Positions 47,890 through 59,500 of a stretch of 64,000 nt of DNA are shown here, piece after piece. Position 1 is the stretch's first letter; the number at the start of each line of letters is the position of its first letter. The DNA lies in assembly GCA_034359265.1 (NCBI GenBank), contig CP136897.1, positions 23,988,001-24,052,000 on the forward strand, written 5' to 3'. A program made the translations under genes and the position numbers. The DNA is from Canna indica (lineage: Eukaryota; Streptophyta; Magnoliopsida; Zingiberales; Cannaceae). The notes beneath the pieces are model-generated. The model ran no database searches. It saw nothing but the letters and a program-made list of their open reading frames with translations, and was not told the DNA's origin.

Positions 47890-48295
47890 GGTTTAATTAT
47901 ATTTTTGATCTCTCAAAATATTATATTTTTTTATTTGATTTTTTTTTTAATTTGTTTAGTCCCTCAAATATTATTTTCATTTACGTTTCATCACTTCGTT
48001 AATTTTTCGTTAATTATATTGTTATACTTTAGGTTATTAAAATATATATTATTATATTTTAAGTTATTCAAATATATATATTTTTTTCATCTAGTCCATT
48101 AAAATATTTTATTTTTTTCGTTTGGTTCCTCTTTAGTCCATGTCAGCATTTCATGTTGATACTTAACATCAAAAATTAATAGATGGATCAAACGAAAACG
48201 AAAATAATTTTTGAGAGACTAAACGAAAAGTTTTTAAAAATAAAGGATCAAACAAAAAATATAATATTTTGAGGAACCAAAAATATAATTAAGCC
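47890..48295. mobile_element. Mutator-type MITE, 406 bp
   Basis: The ends are inverted repeats, GGTTTAATTATATTTTTG at 47890 and the complement of GGCTTAATTATATTTTTG at the other end. Flanking 9-bp duplications GAAATATTA lie at 47881-47889 and 48296-48304. There is no ORF. TIR plus a 9-bp duplication fits a non-autonomous Mutator-like element. Confidence 0.9.
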
Positions 48296-48317
48296 GAAAT
48301 ATTATTATGATTGTTGT

Positions 48318-48557
48318 TATAGAAGTATTAGAGTTGTTCTATGGACGATGAAGAGAAGTCGTAAATATTTTATCGTTGTGAGAGGCTTTATATAGGTGAC
48401 AATAAGTAACTGACATGTGGAGTGCAAGCGACATGCATGCACTAACGTAGAGAGAAATGAGACATTGTGCATGCTACAGTGCGCGAGAAATAGAAACGTA
48501 AACAACCTTCCATTTACGTGTTTTAATGGATGATTAAGCCTTTAATTATCCTCTTTA
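48318..48557 (-). repeat. Copia 3' LTR
   Basis: 240 bp; pairs with 52712-52949. Shared landmarks include GATGAAGAGAAGTCGTAAAT and GCAAGCGACATGCATGCACT. Confidence 0.92.
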
Positions 48558-51500
48558 CGCCCCCACAAGATAGGCGTTGGTATCAACAAGGCCTATCTTG
48601 ACTCTGTGCTCAATGAACTGCCGAGACTGCACAGCCTTCGTTAATGAATCAGCCAGTTGATTGTCGGAGGAAATGTGATCGACGACCAGCGATTTGTTCC
48701 GAACTTGTTCCCTTACAAAGTGGTAGTCAATAGCCAAATGCTTGATCCTGCTATTGAAGGTTGGATTGTTTGACAGAAATGTGGCTCCCAGATTGTCGCA
48801 ATGAATGCGCGGAGGGAAAGAAGGTGGAACTCCAAGCTCGCAGAGAAGATTGCGGATCCAGTTAGCTTCTGCTGCAGCATTTTCCAGGGCACGATACTCC
48901 GCTTCAGTGGACGATCGGGCAATGGTTCTATGCTTGTGTGAGGACCAACTGATAGGGGTGCCCCTAAGAAATGTTACATAACCCTCAGTTGACCACCGAT
49001 CGTCGATGTTGCCTCCCCAATCAGAATCAGGAAAAACTTGGATAGACAGTGGAAGGGTCAATTGAATGCGAAGGTCCAGTGTCTGTGTGGCATTGAGATA
49101 TCGGAGTACCCTTTTACATGCTTGCCAGTGAGATTGTCGTGGGGAGTGCATAAACTGGGAGAGGCGATTCACATCAAAGCATAGGTCCGGCCTCGTGAAA
49201 CTGAGGTATTGGAGAGCTCCGATAGCACTACGGTATTGGAGAGGATCTGTGAATGGAGTGCCATCATCGAGCTGAAGTTGCTGCTTCGATGCCAAGGGCG
49301 TCTTGACTCCTTTTGATGCAGCCATATCAAACAATTGAAGGTCTGTGATATATTTCCTTTGTGACAGAATGAGACCATCAGGAGTTGTGACAACTTCGAT
49401 TCCTAAGAAATAGGATAGAGGTTGAATGTCTTTGAGGGAGAACTTTGACAACGCATGATACACCTCCTGAATTTTTTCCTTCGAACTCCCTGTTAGAATG
49501 ATATCGTCAACATAGATTAGTAAGAAAATTTGGAAACTGAAAGGTTGTAAAGTGAACAAGGAGCTGTCGGATTTGGACTCTTTGAAGTCGTTGGAACAGA
49601 TGTAGTGCTTGAACTCATTGAACCAAGCTCTAGGGGCCTGTTTAAGGCCATAAATAACCTTGTTCAGCTTACAGACATGGGAGGGATGCTCTCAGCTGAT
49701 GAATCTGGGTGGTTGCATCATGTAAATATCATCCTCTAGTTGTCCATGCAAGAACGCATTGTTGACATCCGGCTGTTGTATATACCATTTATTCAATGTG
49801 GCAAGTGTCAATAACACCCGAATAGTGGTGGGTTTCACTACTGGACTAAAGGTTTGCTTGAAGTCAATTCCCACCCTCTGTTGGAAACCCTTGGCCACTA
49901 ACCTTCCTTTGTATCTGTCAATGGCACCAGTTGGATGATGTTTTAGTTTAAAGACCCATTTACATCCGATTAGATTTTGCGAAGGACTGGATGGCACCAA
50001 AGTCCAAGTGTTGTTGCTCTCAAGAGCTTGAAGCTCTTCTATCATGGCATGTCTCCAATTAGCATCCTTTAAGGCTTGCTTGACTGTTGTTGGAGTGTGT
50101 AATGAAGCTGATAATGCATTGTAGTCTAATGGACGTCGAGGCTTAAAAATATGGTGTTGAGACCTTGTAGTCATCCGGTTAGGCTGTTCAGGTGGGGCAT
50201 GAGGATTGTTGATAGTTGGATCATTGCTTGGAACAGAGTTGGTGTGTGTGAGTGGTCGAAGTGGTGGAGAGCTAGGGAGATATGATTCAGGAATGAGTTG
50301 TTGGGGTGGTGGTGGAGGATTGATGTCGTGATGAAGGTGGGGAACTTGGATTTCTTCGATTGGATGTGGTGGTGGTGCGGGAGAAGGAACAATATCAAAC
50401 CATGTATCAGAGTTGATGACTGCTCTAGATAAATGGTGCTGATTTGTACTGAAAGGGAAGATAGTTTCATGGAATTCGACATGTCTTGAAGTGAAGAGTT
50501 TGGAAGTAGATAAATCGAAGCAGTGATAGGCATGATACTTGATGGAATATCCTAGAAACACACAAGGCCGTGACTTCGGTTCAAGATTGTTTGAAGAGTA
50601 AGGTTTGAGCCAGGGATAGCATAAGCAGCCGAATTTTTTAAGGGATAGGTAGTTTGGTGTTTGTTGAAATAGTTTTTGAAAAGGAGAGTCACCTTGAAGT
50701 ACTCATGTAGGAAGCTGGCCTGTTGATGAGAAAAACTGCAGTACTACATGTGTATGTCCAGAATTTGAGAGGGACAGAGGCATGATATAAGAGGGTGGTG
50801 GCTGTCTCTAAGATGTGTTTGTGACGTCGTTCAACCGTGCTCACTCTCTGTAGAGTATAGGGAGGCGAAATGAAATGTTGGATGCCATGTTTAGTGAGAG
50901 TGTTAGCTAAGGCAATGAACTCGCCACTTCCATCTGTATACAGTGTGACTATGGAGGTATTGAAAAACTTCTCGACGAGAGTTTTGAAGGAAACAAATAG
51001 TGTTGAAACTTCAGACTTAGCTTTCATAGGAAACAACCACATGTATTTGGTATAATGATCAACAATTAACAAGTAATATTTGAAACCATCATCAGATGTA
51101 ATGGGAGATGGTCCCCATACATCCGAATATAAAAGTTCAAGAGGTTTATTGCTGGATAGAGTAGACTCAAAGAAGGAAAGTTTATGGCTCTTGTTGCAAG
51201 AGCATGCATTACAAGGCTGTTTCATTGTACCAGAGATAGGAATGTTGAATATGGAAGCAATGGATTGAAGAGTCTTGTGATTGGGATGGCCGAGTCGTTG
51301 ATGCCAAAGGGAGGAAGAGGCTTTGGCTGTTGTTGAAGCAAAGTTAGCAGATGGAGAGGTAAACCCGGTCCACTCATAAGTATTGGCTCTATTCAGGCCT
51401 CAAGCAAGAATCCGACCTGATTGAAGATCCTTCACAAGAAAATATGTTGGGAAAAATTTAGTGGATACTGCATTTTGAGTGCAAAACTGAGCAACAGATA

Positions 51501-52639
51501 GCAAATTTCGTTGTATGTCAGGAGCGTAGTATCATGCAGAACAAATGTGTTTTTGGAATTCGAGATATAAGAAGTGCCAATGTGAGTAATTTGAATTTTC
51601 TTACCATCGCCTAGTGTAATACCGTTGTCACCTGAGTAATCTGAAGGCTGATGAAGAACTTGACTGTCACTGGTGATATGGTGGGAAGATCCGGAATCCA
51701 TGACCCAAGTGTTGGGATTGGATTGTCGGCTGGTGTAGTAGGCTCTTGCTTCTTCATGGTTGTGAGATCTGGATCTACAATTTTTTGCAGAGTGTCCGAT
51801 ACGATCACATAGCTGGCACTGTACCTTAGTTTTCTGTACTTGAGGAGATGCAGGAGATCTCTACGGCAACTGTCGAGTATTGGGTGCTTGTGGTGGTGAC
51901 CTCTTGGATTGATTCCAATACTATCGTTGATTCCGGATTGGTTCTGAGGAGGATCGTGTCATTGAGAAAACTGGGCTGTAATAATAGTCTTATTGGACCT
52001 GTGTAAGATGAATGACTCGTGGCCACAAAGTTTATCATACAATTCTTCAAGAGAGATGGAGGTGTCGCGCGATCTGATCGCGACACTAGTGTCATTGTAG
52101 TCGGCACCTAAGCCACCTAGTATCTTAATGACAATAGCTGATTCGTTGATCGGAGAGTCTGCCATGGCTAACTCATCGGAGATTGATCTGATTTCATTGA
52201 AGCATTCAGAAACAGTTCTATTGCCTTTAGTGATCTGCGCTAAACTATCTTGCAAGGCATAAATGCGAGACTAGTTCTTGTTAGCATACTGGGATGCTAA
52301 TTTCTTCCATGCATCAAAAGCGGTGGTAATAGTTGCTACCACTGTGATTATAGTTGGATCGATGGAAGCCATGATCGCATGTTGGATCAGGCCATCTTGA
52401 CGAAGCCAGTTCCGTCGATCGGGATTGTTGACAGGAGGACAAGGAAAAGATCCATCGATATAAACGGTTAGATCATACCCGAGTAGGAGAAGCTCATGTT
52501 GAGTCTTCCAGTTTAAGTAGTTGCCGGCACCAGACAGTTTCACCAGCAGCTGCGCAGTTGGATTGATGGTAATGATTGATCTGATTTGTGACATCGGGTT
52601 GACAACTTCATGGCTTGACGTCCCTTCGTTCGGATACAT
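48558..52639 (-). pseudogene. Copia gag-pol polyprotein relic
   Basis: Domain order on the minus strand: gag (52639-51960, GNYLNWKTQHELLL, with a stop at 52271), CCHC knuckle near 51835-51780 (CQLCDRIGHSAKNC), protease (51701, WVMDSGSSHHIT), integrase (51225-50689, YSDVWGPSP, LYTDGSGEF where TDNGGEF is usual, TVERRHKHILE), reverse transcriptase (from about 50010: GCKWVFKLKHHPTGAIDRYK, DVNNAFLHGQL, then LIYVDDIILTGSS at 49530-49490) and RNase H (EAEYRALENAAAEANWIRNL). Gag-PR-INT-RT-RH order defines copia. Stops and shifts occur in at least five places, so no intact polyprotein remains. Confidence 0.92.
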
Positions 52640-52711
52640 GGGTGTTGAAGAAGAAGGAAAAAAAAGGGTGGATCGAAAGGCTCGGTGGAGCTGATTACAG
52701 CTCTGATACCA

Positions 52712-52949
52712 TATAGAAGTATTATAGTTGTTCTATAGACGATGAAGAGAAGTCGTAAATATTTTATTGTTGTGAGAGGCTTATATAGGTGACAATAAGT
52801 AACTGACGTGTGGAGTGCAAGCGACATGCATGCACTAACATAGAGAGAAAGGAGACGTTGTGCATGCTACAGTGTGCGAGAATAAAAACGTAAACAACCT
52901 TCCATTTACATGTTTTAATGGATGATTAAGCCTTTAATTATCCTCTTTA
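52712..52949 (-). repeat. Copia 5' LTR and primer-binding site
   Basis: 238 bp; the tRNA-iMet primer site lies immediately inside it at 52711-52700 on the minus strand. Confidence 0.92.
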
Positions 52950-53229
52950 GTTGTCTCCTCTCTATATTTTCTATATTTTCCTCTTGCTGTAATACCCAAA
53001 GCTAGCAAGCACTGAGCGATTTTAGGGTTGTTCATCTAGTGCAGCTCCCATCTATCTTTTGCATCATGAAGTGTCGTTTTAGCTAGGGTTTTTCTTCTTC
53101 TTTTGTTTTTTGAGCTGAGGTAACACTTGCTCAAAAGATTTCTTATGTTCAGTGGTGGGTGTCGGGGTGATTTCTTCGATTTTGCTTGGTGGTGTGGGTG
53201 AGTGGGTTTGGGGTAAATTAGAGATTTGG

Positions 53230-53984
53230 TCAAAAATTAAAAAATATATATATAATATTTTTTATGATAAATATGAAATATTATAGTATAAAAAATATAT
53301 TTTCAAACTCTCTAATGCATCAAAGACTTTTGTATGAAGTCTATAAATTTAAATTTAAATTATGAAATATTTTGATATAAAATATTTTTTTGGATCATAG
53401 TATATTTTTTGTATCATTAAAAAATTATTTCATGAATTCAAAATATTTTTAAAAAAAAATTATGAAGCTATTATAGACTTTGCACAAAAGTCCCTAATGA
53501 GTTTAGAAACTTTTGTTTATAATAATTTTTTAACTATAAAAAATAAAACTTAATTCACAAAAATATATGTGTGTGATATAAAAGATGTGCTAGAGTCTAT
53601 CAAAATATTTTGGACAAAAAATATTTTAATATTTTTATTTTAAATTTAATTTTATAGACTTTGGGCGAAAGTTTCTAATGTATTAGAGACTTTGGGCGAG
53701 ACTCTAATGTCTCTAATGTATTAGAAACTTTTGCCCAAAATCTATAATAATTTTATAATTCAAAAAAAATAATAATTAATGAAATATCTCTTTTTAAATA
53801 CAAAAGATGTGTTGTGATTTAAAAAATATTTTCATCAAAATATTTTATAATTTTTAATTTAAATTTAGTTTTATAGACTTTACGCAAAAGTCTCTAATGA
53901 ATTAAAGAGTTTGAAAATATATTTTTTAGACTTTAACACCTCGATTTTATTATAATTTTTTTATAAATTAAAATTATTTTTTAA

Positions 53985-54044
<60 letters not shown>

Positions 54045-54060
54045 AACCAAGGTCTCTAAC
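53230..54060. repeat. AT-rich region with recurring TAGACTTT...AAAGT motif and (AT)n
   Basis: The phrase TAGACTTT-NNNCNAAAGT-NNCTAATG recurs near 53473, 53653 and 53875 with partial and inverted versions between them. An uninterrupted AT dinucleotide run of about 25 units occupies 53990-54039. The spacing of about 180-220 bp suggests an old tandem or subterminal repeat. The neighbouring 52955-53230 and 54060-54450 hold nothing recognised. Confidence 0.55.
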
Positions 54061-54454
54061 TAATCAGAGACTTTGGCTAAGAGATAAATGAGTATCAAAT
54101 TTTCATGTCCCAGCAATTGCCTCCTCGCATTTCTTCTCAGTTGCTATTATTGATCAAAAAGTTAAGATGGTAATATAGCAGGAGACCTATCGCATGCGTG
54201 AAGGGTTGAGTATATAAATGAAGATGTTTCCTCTGATGGCTTAAGATTTTAGAAATATTTACCTTGATAAAAAATTAAAGATTTCTAAAAGATGAAATAA
54301 TCCCATGATAAAAGCTGCTAAGGGTATTGCGAGCTACCAAAATTCCTTATGTAATATTTGTTGGACATGGTTTGTCATTGCAACAATCAGATCTTAAAGA
54401 AAATAATATGTTTTAAATCAGATTCACTAGTAAATCTTCTTTCGATATGTATTA

Positions 54455-54942
54455 GGTAAATTACACTGACCTTTTCTAAAATTTAGTGAAATTATATTGA
54501 CATCCCCTCTATTTGTCCAAGTGACACTCATCTCGCCTATAGCTAACAGTGTTAAATGGAGTCTGCTAATAATGTAATTTTTCTTTTATGTCCTTTGTTG
54601 AAAAATTATTAAAATAGATGCATAATATAATTGAATAAAAATTTTAAAAATAAAAATTTGAAATGAATTATTTTATTTTTAAAATAAAAATTTTGAGAGA
54701 AATAAAAATGACATAAGGATATTTTTATCATTTAAAATAAGAAAAAACTGCAAATATTTCAAAAATATCATTTGTAAGCATGTGCAGTGCACATGACAAA
54801 TACTACACTAACAATTTTCGTTAGTATGGGGGGTCTGTGTAATCTTTTACAAAACTCAAGAGGTTACAAGACAAAATTACAAATAGATGAGAGGTCTGTG
54901 TAATTTCACTAAATCTCATATGGAGGCCAGTGTAATTTACCC
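54455..54942. mobile_element. Mutator-type MITE, ~488 bp
   Basis: Inverted ends, GGTAAATTACACTGACC against the complement of GGGTAAATTACACTGGCC. The flanking 9-mers are TATGTATTA (54446-54454) and TATATATTA (54943-54951), one mismatch. The internal halves are further complementary around GTCTGTGTAAT. There is no ORF. Confidence 0.7.
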
Positions 54943-55421
54943 TATATATTACGATTATTAGTAACAATGTTGATGGTTGTGGATTAATTTTTCGCATACC
55001 TAAAAATTTGTTGTTATATCAAAAAGATATGTCTTAGTTGGAAATGAACCTTTCGTGCAAACATATAATGGGAGCTTTATGCAAACTACATTTCCAGCCC
55101 TCTGGAACATTCAAGGAGCTCTCATCAAAGCTGGTCTGAGCAGACAGGTTCAAGTCAACGTCCCTCTCAATGCTGACGTTTATGAATCACCAAGCGACCG
55201 ACCATCATACGGCGACTTCCGGTCTGACATCCACATTTTATGCTCGCGATTGTTAAATTCCTCAGTGACAATGGAGCCCCCTTCACCATCAACATTTACC
55301 CCTTTATCGGACTCTACAATGATCCAAACTTCCCAGTGGTTACGCTTTCTTCGACGAAAATTCTTCTCCTATCGTTGATGGCACAACTAGTTACACCAAC
55401 ATGTACAATGCGAACCATGAC

Positions 55422-56458
55422 TAGGGATGACAATATTACCCGTTTAGGCAAGTACCCACGGGTATTTATCTGTTTATAATGGGTAGGGGGTACTTTCCTA
55501 CCCGCGGGGATTTCACGGGTAATTTTTCTTACCAGTTTATCATATGGGTCGGGTACGAGTATTATAGTACATGTACCAGCAGGTATTCGTTACTCGTGAG
55601 AATTAGTAAATTATAATATTACCATCAGTACATATACTAAAAAACCTAACTTAATTCAATACTCATATACTTTATATTTTGAAACCTTATAATGATATTG
55701 TTATCAAAATGTTGTGTGTTTATCAAAATGAAGTTATTATCAAAATACTTGAAGAGTTGAAGTGTTATTAAAATATTGCAATTTATATTTTTTTAAAATG
55801 TCATGGACCGGTACCCGCCAATACCCATGGGTATCCATTAGAGGTGGAAATAGGCCAGGCGGCCTGTCAAGGGTCTGTGGCCTGGCCTGTATTCAGCCTG
55901 GCCTGGCCTGGCCTCTTTAAAAAAAAATAGGCCTAGGCTTATTTCTAGGCCGGCCTGGGCATGTTAATGTGGTATATATAATATATAATATATAATAAAT
56001 ATATAATATAATTAGTTTATTATATATTTTAATTATATATAATAAAATATATATTTTAATTTAATAAAACAACAAATATTGTTGTTATGTTTAAATTTAT
56101 TATTATCATTTTTATATTGGAATTTAAAAGTAAATTTTATAAATATATTTTAGATGTTAGCAGGCTTTATAAACAGGCCACAGGCTAGGCTAAGCCTATG
56201 AACATGTCAGGCTCAGGCCGAAAAAAAAGCCTATAACAGGCCATAGGCCAAGCCCAAACCTATTTTTGACTATGCAGGTCTGGCCTGTTAAGGTGAAGGT
56301 CTGGTCTGTTTCCACCCCTAGTATCCATACTCCGTGGGTAATTAAATGGGTACCCATTTTTGATACCCACGAAAAATAAACGAGTAGCAGGTACCCATTT
56401 ATTTCGCGGGGCGAGTAGCGAGTAGGCACCCTCCCTACCCGCCCTGTTGACATCCCTA
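55422..56458. mobile_element. hAT-type element inserted in the GH17 pseudogene (outer)
   Basis: The ends are TAGGGATGACAATATTACCC and the complement of GGGCGGGTAGG-side TTGACATCCCTA. Flanking 8-bp duplications are ACCATGAC (55414-55421) and ACCGCGAC (56459-56466), differing only by CG-to-TG/CA changes. The ends are rich in GGGTACCC-like palindromes. There is no transposase. The total of 1037 bp includes a nested element. Confidence 0.85.
55839..56320. mobile_element. hAT-type MITE nested in the outer hAT element (inner)
   Basis: Ends are TAGAGGTGGAAATAGGCC and the complement of a GGTCTGTTTCCACCCCTA end. The flanking 8-bp duplication GTATCCAT is perfect (55831-55838 and 56321-56328). Subterminal arms carry repeated GGCCTGGCC-type palindromes and the centre is AT-rich. 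Length 482 bp. Confidence 0.93.
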
Positions 56459-57150
56459 ACCGCGACACTCTCATTTGGACCCTGAAGAAGAACGATTATG
56501 GAAATCTCCATGTCATTATTGGTGAGATCGGATGGCTGACAAATGGTGAGATGAATGCAAACACTCAATGTGCTCAACGATTTAATCAAGGATTCATGAA
56601 CCATATCTCTTTGGGGCATGGAACACCGATGAGACCGGGACCAATTGATGCTTACCTTTTCAGTAAATTTTGAGAGGCACTAGGGTATTTTCACTTACGA
56701 TGGGTTGCCGAAATATCAACTGATTCGTGCACGGAATGTTCAGTATCTTGACAAGAAATGGTGTGTTCTCAAGCCCTCGATCAAGCTCAACGATTCTAGG
56801 CTTGCTCCGAGCGTGAGTCATGCAGCGATTTGGATGTGCAAGGGAACGTTTCTTATGCATTCAATAGCTTTTACCAGAAGAATGACCAAGATGATATTGC
56901 TTGTGGATTCGAAAACCTCGCAACGATCACTGAAAAAGATCCATCTGCTAGAAGTTGCAGGTTTGAGATAATGATCTTGGTAGATTCGACGATCAGAGGC
57001 GACCGACGTAGCTTCGCTGCTGTTTGTATTTCTTCCACTAATTTGGGCACTTCCGTGGCATTTTTGTTTCCAAATGAGCTCTCCATTTTTGCTTCCAAAC
57101 TCATTCTTGAAAAGAATCAAAGTTTACCAAGTTTTGCTGATGGCTTTTGA

Positions 57151-57960
57151 GTACCAAGATGTTGCAATCATGAAGAAACAAATGTTGATCGATGTTTTTT
57201 CAAACAATCTATTGCTAAGCAAAAGTTGCTCTGAGACCACGTCTGACAAAGGATTGAGATGAATTTTTGGATGGGATTTTTATTTGAGATCCAAGTCAAA
57301 TCTTTACTTTGCTTTGAATACATAGTCTAGACTGTTGGTTCTAGTTTTGTGGCCTTATATTATACACTACATCACTATGCGATAAGCCAAACGGGTGGTT
57401 TCTATGCTGGGCGCGAGTCCAGTGTCTTTCGCTCTTTAACTTCTTTCTCTTCATTTAATGAAGAGATATAAAGAGGAAGACACGTAATAGGATACGAGTC
57501 CAACGGACTCGCACACACCTAGCATAAAATAAACCAAACTTATCCATCAAAATTGAATCTAGAGGTGATTGTTGATCACTTAATTCAAAAGTTTTATGTC
57601 TTCATAGTCTCCAACATGATCTAATCGGGATAGACTGAGGCTTGAACCATGAATCTAGATATCGGTACTTAAAAGCAGATAGATAAGATAAGCAAAAAGA
57701 CCACAAAGGCAGTAAAAAAGTTGTCTTCAAAACCTAACCTAAGACTAAAGAAGAAATGCAAATAAAAATAATTGAAATAATAAATAGTTGAAGCAAAAAC
57801 ATTTCGGTAGAAATTGACAGCATAGGCCCACTTGTATTTATTACCGCAAAGATAAGGTATTTATTTCGAAAAAAGAGCATTTAAGCAAATGATGTGTTGT
57901 CATAGTATAAACGAGCTTTTGGACATTTGATTTCGAGATGGTCCAAACCGGGAAAAAAAT
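57151..57960. other. Spacer, nothing recognised
   Basis: No gene or repeat boundary is supported. A short inverted GAGTCC/GGACTC theme occurs near 57415-57510. Confidence 0.5.
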
Positions 57961-58032
57961 TCTGTTGCCAGGACTTGTACCCGGGTCTCTCGAGTGAGAG
58001 CCGAGTACCCTAACCAACTAGACCTCAACGGA
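57961..58032 (-). tRNA. tRNA-Glu (anticodon CTC)
   Basis: The minus strand folds as a 72-nt tRNA: acceptor TCCGTTG/CAACAGA with one mismatch, D-arm GTCTAGTTGGTTAGGGTAC, anticodon arm CTCGG-CTCTCAC-TCGAG with anticodon CTC, T-arm CCGGG-TACAAGT-CCTGG. A run of seven T two bases past the 3' end is a good Pol III terminator. It closely resembles plant tRNA-Glu(CTC). The T-loop has TAC where TTC is invariant, and the acceptor mismatch adds doubt, so it may be a recent pseudogene. Confidence 0.85.
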
Positions 58033-59500
58033 TCCATACATTTTTGGTTCAAGATAACTTAAATCACATAAAAATTAATTTGGACCATTTTGAGTCCATA
58101 TCACCCGAGAATATTGAGGAAAGAAAACATATCTGAAGTCTGGACATCTACTTTAACAGATACCCCGCCAACTCCATATATGTTTGATAAAACATCCCGC
58201 TGGACCTCTTACTTTTGGCGAACATTGGAATTACAGACTATTTCTAGTAACTCTCATCTCTAGTATCTCGTTCTCTCCCAGTCTCCCTCATGAATGAAGT
58301 TCGTCTTCCGACGACGCCTTCTCGCTGTCGGTGTCATGGGGGATAGAGAAGGTGGTGGAAGGTGGATTTAAAGCATATCTAAATAGATGAAGAGGGACCA
58401 AGGGTGGAATAGAGTTTAGTGCACGAGACAATGGTGGACGCAAGGGAATTCGGTTTCTCTAGTTTTATTTGTTGAGAATGATCCTTTTTTTTGGATTTCT
58501 TGTTTCATTTGAGAAGTTTTTTTTTTTCGTTCATGCGACTGCGCGCTGCAATTTGCAAAGGGTTTTCTTGTTCATTTTTTGTTCCTTTCTGCAGGGGCTT
58601 ATCGATTTTCTGTTTTTTTTATATAAATAAAAATAAAAATTTGAGCAAATGCTGAGATGCACTTTGCATGAAAATTTCCCAAATTACTAAAAAGATTCTT
58701 AATTATACAAAACAATATTAGCTTTAGTTTCATTGGGAAATAACTGTAAAGATATGCTTTCAACACATGGGTTTGATTATCCCTGTCACTGTTAGTAGAA
58801 CATATTGACTAAACAGAAAATCCATGTCAACTTAAAATATTAAGCAATAGTTTCCCTGAAATTTTATGTCCAGTTAATTAATTAATTTCTTGGGCGAACA
58901 GTTTGGGTTGATTTTTTATCTCTGAATTTTGGACAAGGCCACAAGACCTTTGCTTGTTAACATCTTACTCAGCTGACAACTTCAAACAGGTGATAGCTAT
59001 AACTTGTCTAGCAAAAAGACTTTCTAAATTACAGTTATTACTCTAGCAGATGATACTTAACACAAGGTCCTTCTTGGCATAGAACTTTCAGAACCATTTT
59101 ATTTCATTACATTCAATTGAGATAAAATTTGATAAAATAAATATTATTTACCTCTTGTATTAAAAATTAAATAAATCATTTTTTTCAGTTTTTCTTGACA
59201 AGACCATTATTACTATTTTTACTCCTTTTCACCATCTCTTCACGACAAATCCGTAAGTCAAGTTGTCTCATTGTACGGACAGAAAGCAACCAAGTATTAT
59301 TTTGTACAAAAACATCAATTGGTTTATGTTTTAAAAAAATTAACATATTAATTTTTTATTTTAAAAATGAATATATTTGTTTATATTTATTATAATATAT
59401 AATGTATAATACATTTAAAAAGTTCATTTCCATAGTATTACTTTTTTATAAAGAATTATTTAGATTACATATACAAATAATAATATTATAAATATACTTT
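58033..59500. other. Spacer, nothing recognised
   Basis: AT-rich with a short GC-richer block (58230-58420) that gives no identifiable protein. Confidence 0.5.

Larger units (their letters stand above)
48318..52949 (-). mobile_element. Complete Ty1/copia LTR retrotransposon, 4632 bp, decayed coding region
   Basis: LTRs lie at 48318-48557 and 52712-52949, flanked by a 5-bp duplication GTTGT (48313-48317, 52950-52954). On the minus strand the sequence next to the 5' LTR (52711 downward) is TGGTATCAGAGC, complementary to the 3' end of initiator tRNA-Met, the usual copia primer site. A G-rich purine tract (TGTGGGGGCG) precedes the 3' LTR. The LTRs differ at about ten substitutions and two 1-bp gaps, roughly 96% identity by eye, so insertion is not very recent. 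LTR termini are TA...TA rather than TG...CA. Confidence 0.93.
55037..57150 (+). pseudogene. GH17 glucan endo-1,3-beta-glucosidase (with X8/CBM43 domain) pseudogene
   Basis: The pieces align to the plant beta-1,3-glucanase 5/6 type: [73 protein letters not shown], then after a transposon insertion [60 protein letters not shown] and an X8 part ([34 protein letters not shown]). Both catalytic Glu positions (VGNEP acid/base, GEIGW nucleophile) survive. Lesions: frameshifts near 55238 and 55340, hAT insertion 55422-56458, TGA near 56671, a deletion of the LIDED-type segment, and Trp to TAG at 56684. The N-terminal exon is not seen. Intact relatives degrade callose at cell walls and plasmodesmata. 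Confidence 0.92.

Noticed and set aside
55240..55479. 79-codon ORF as a small gene
   Set aside because: Out-of-frame part of the GH17 pseudogene running into the hAT element.
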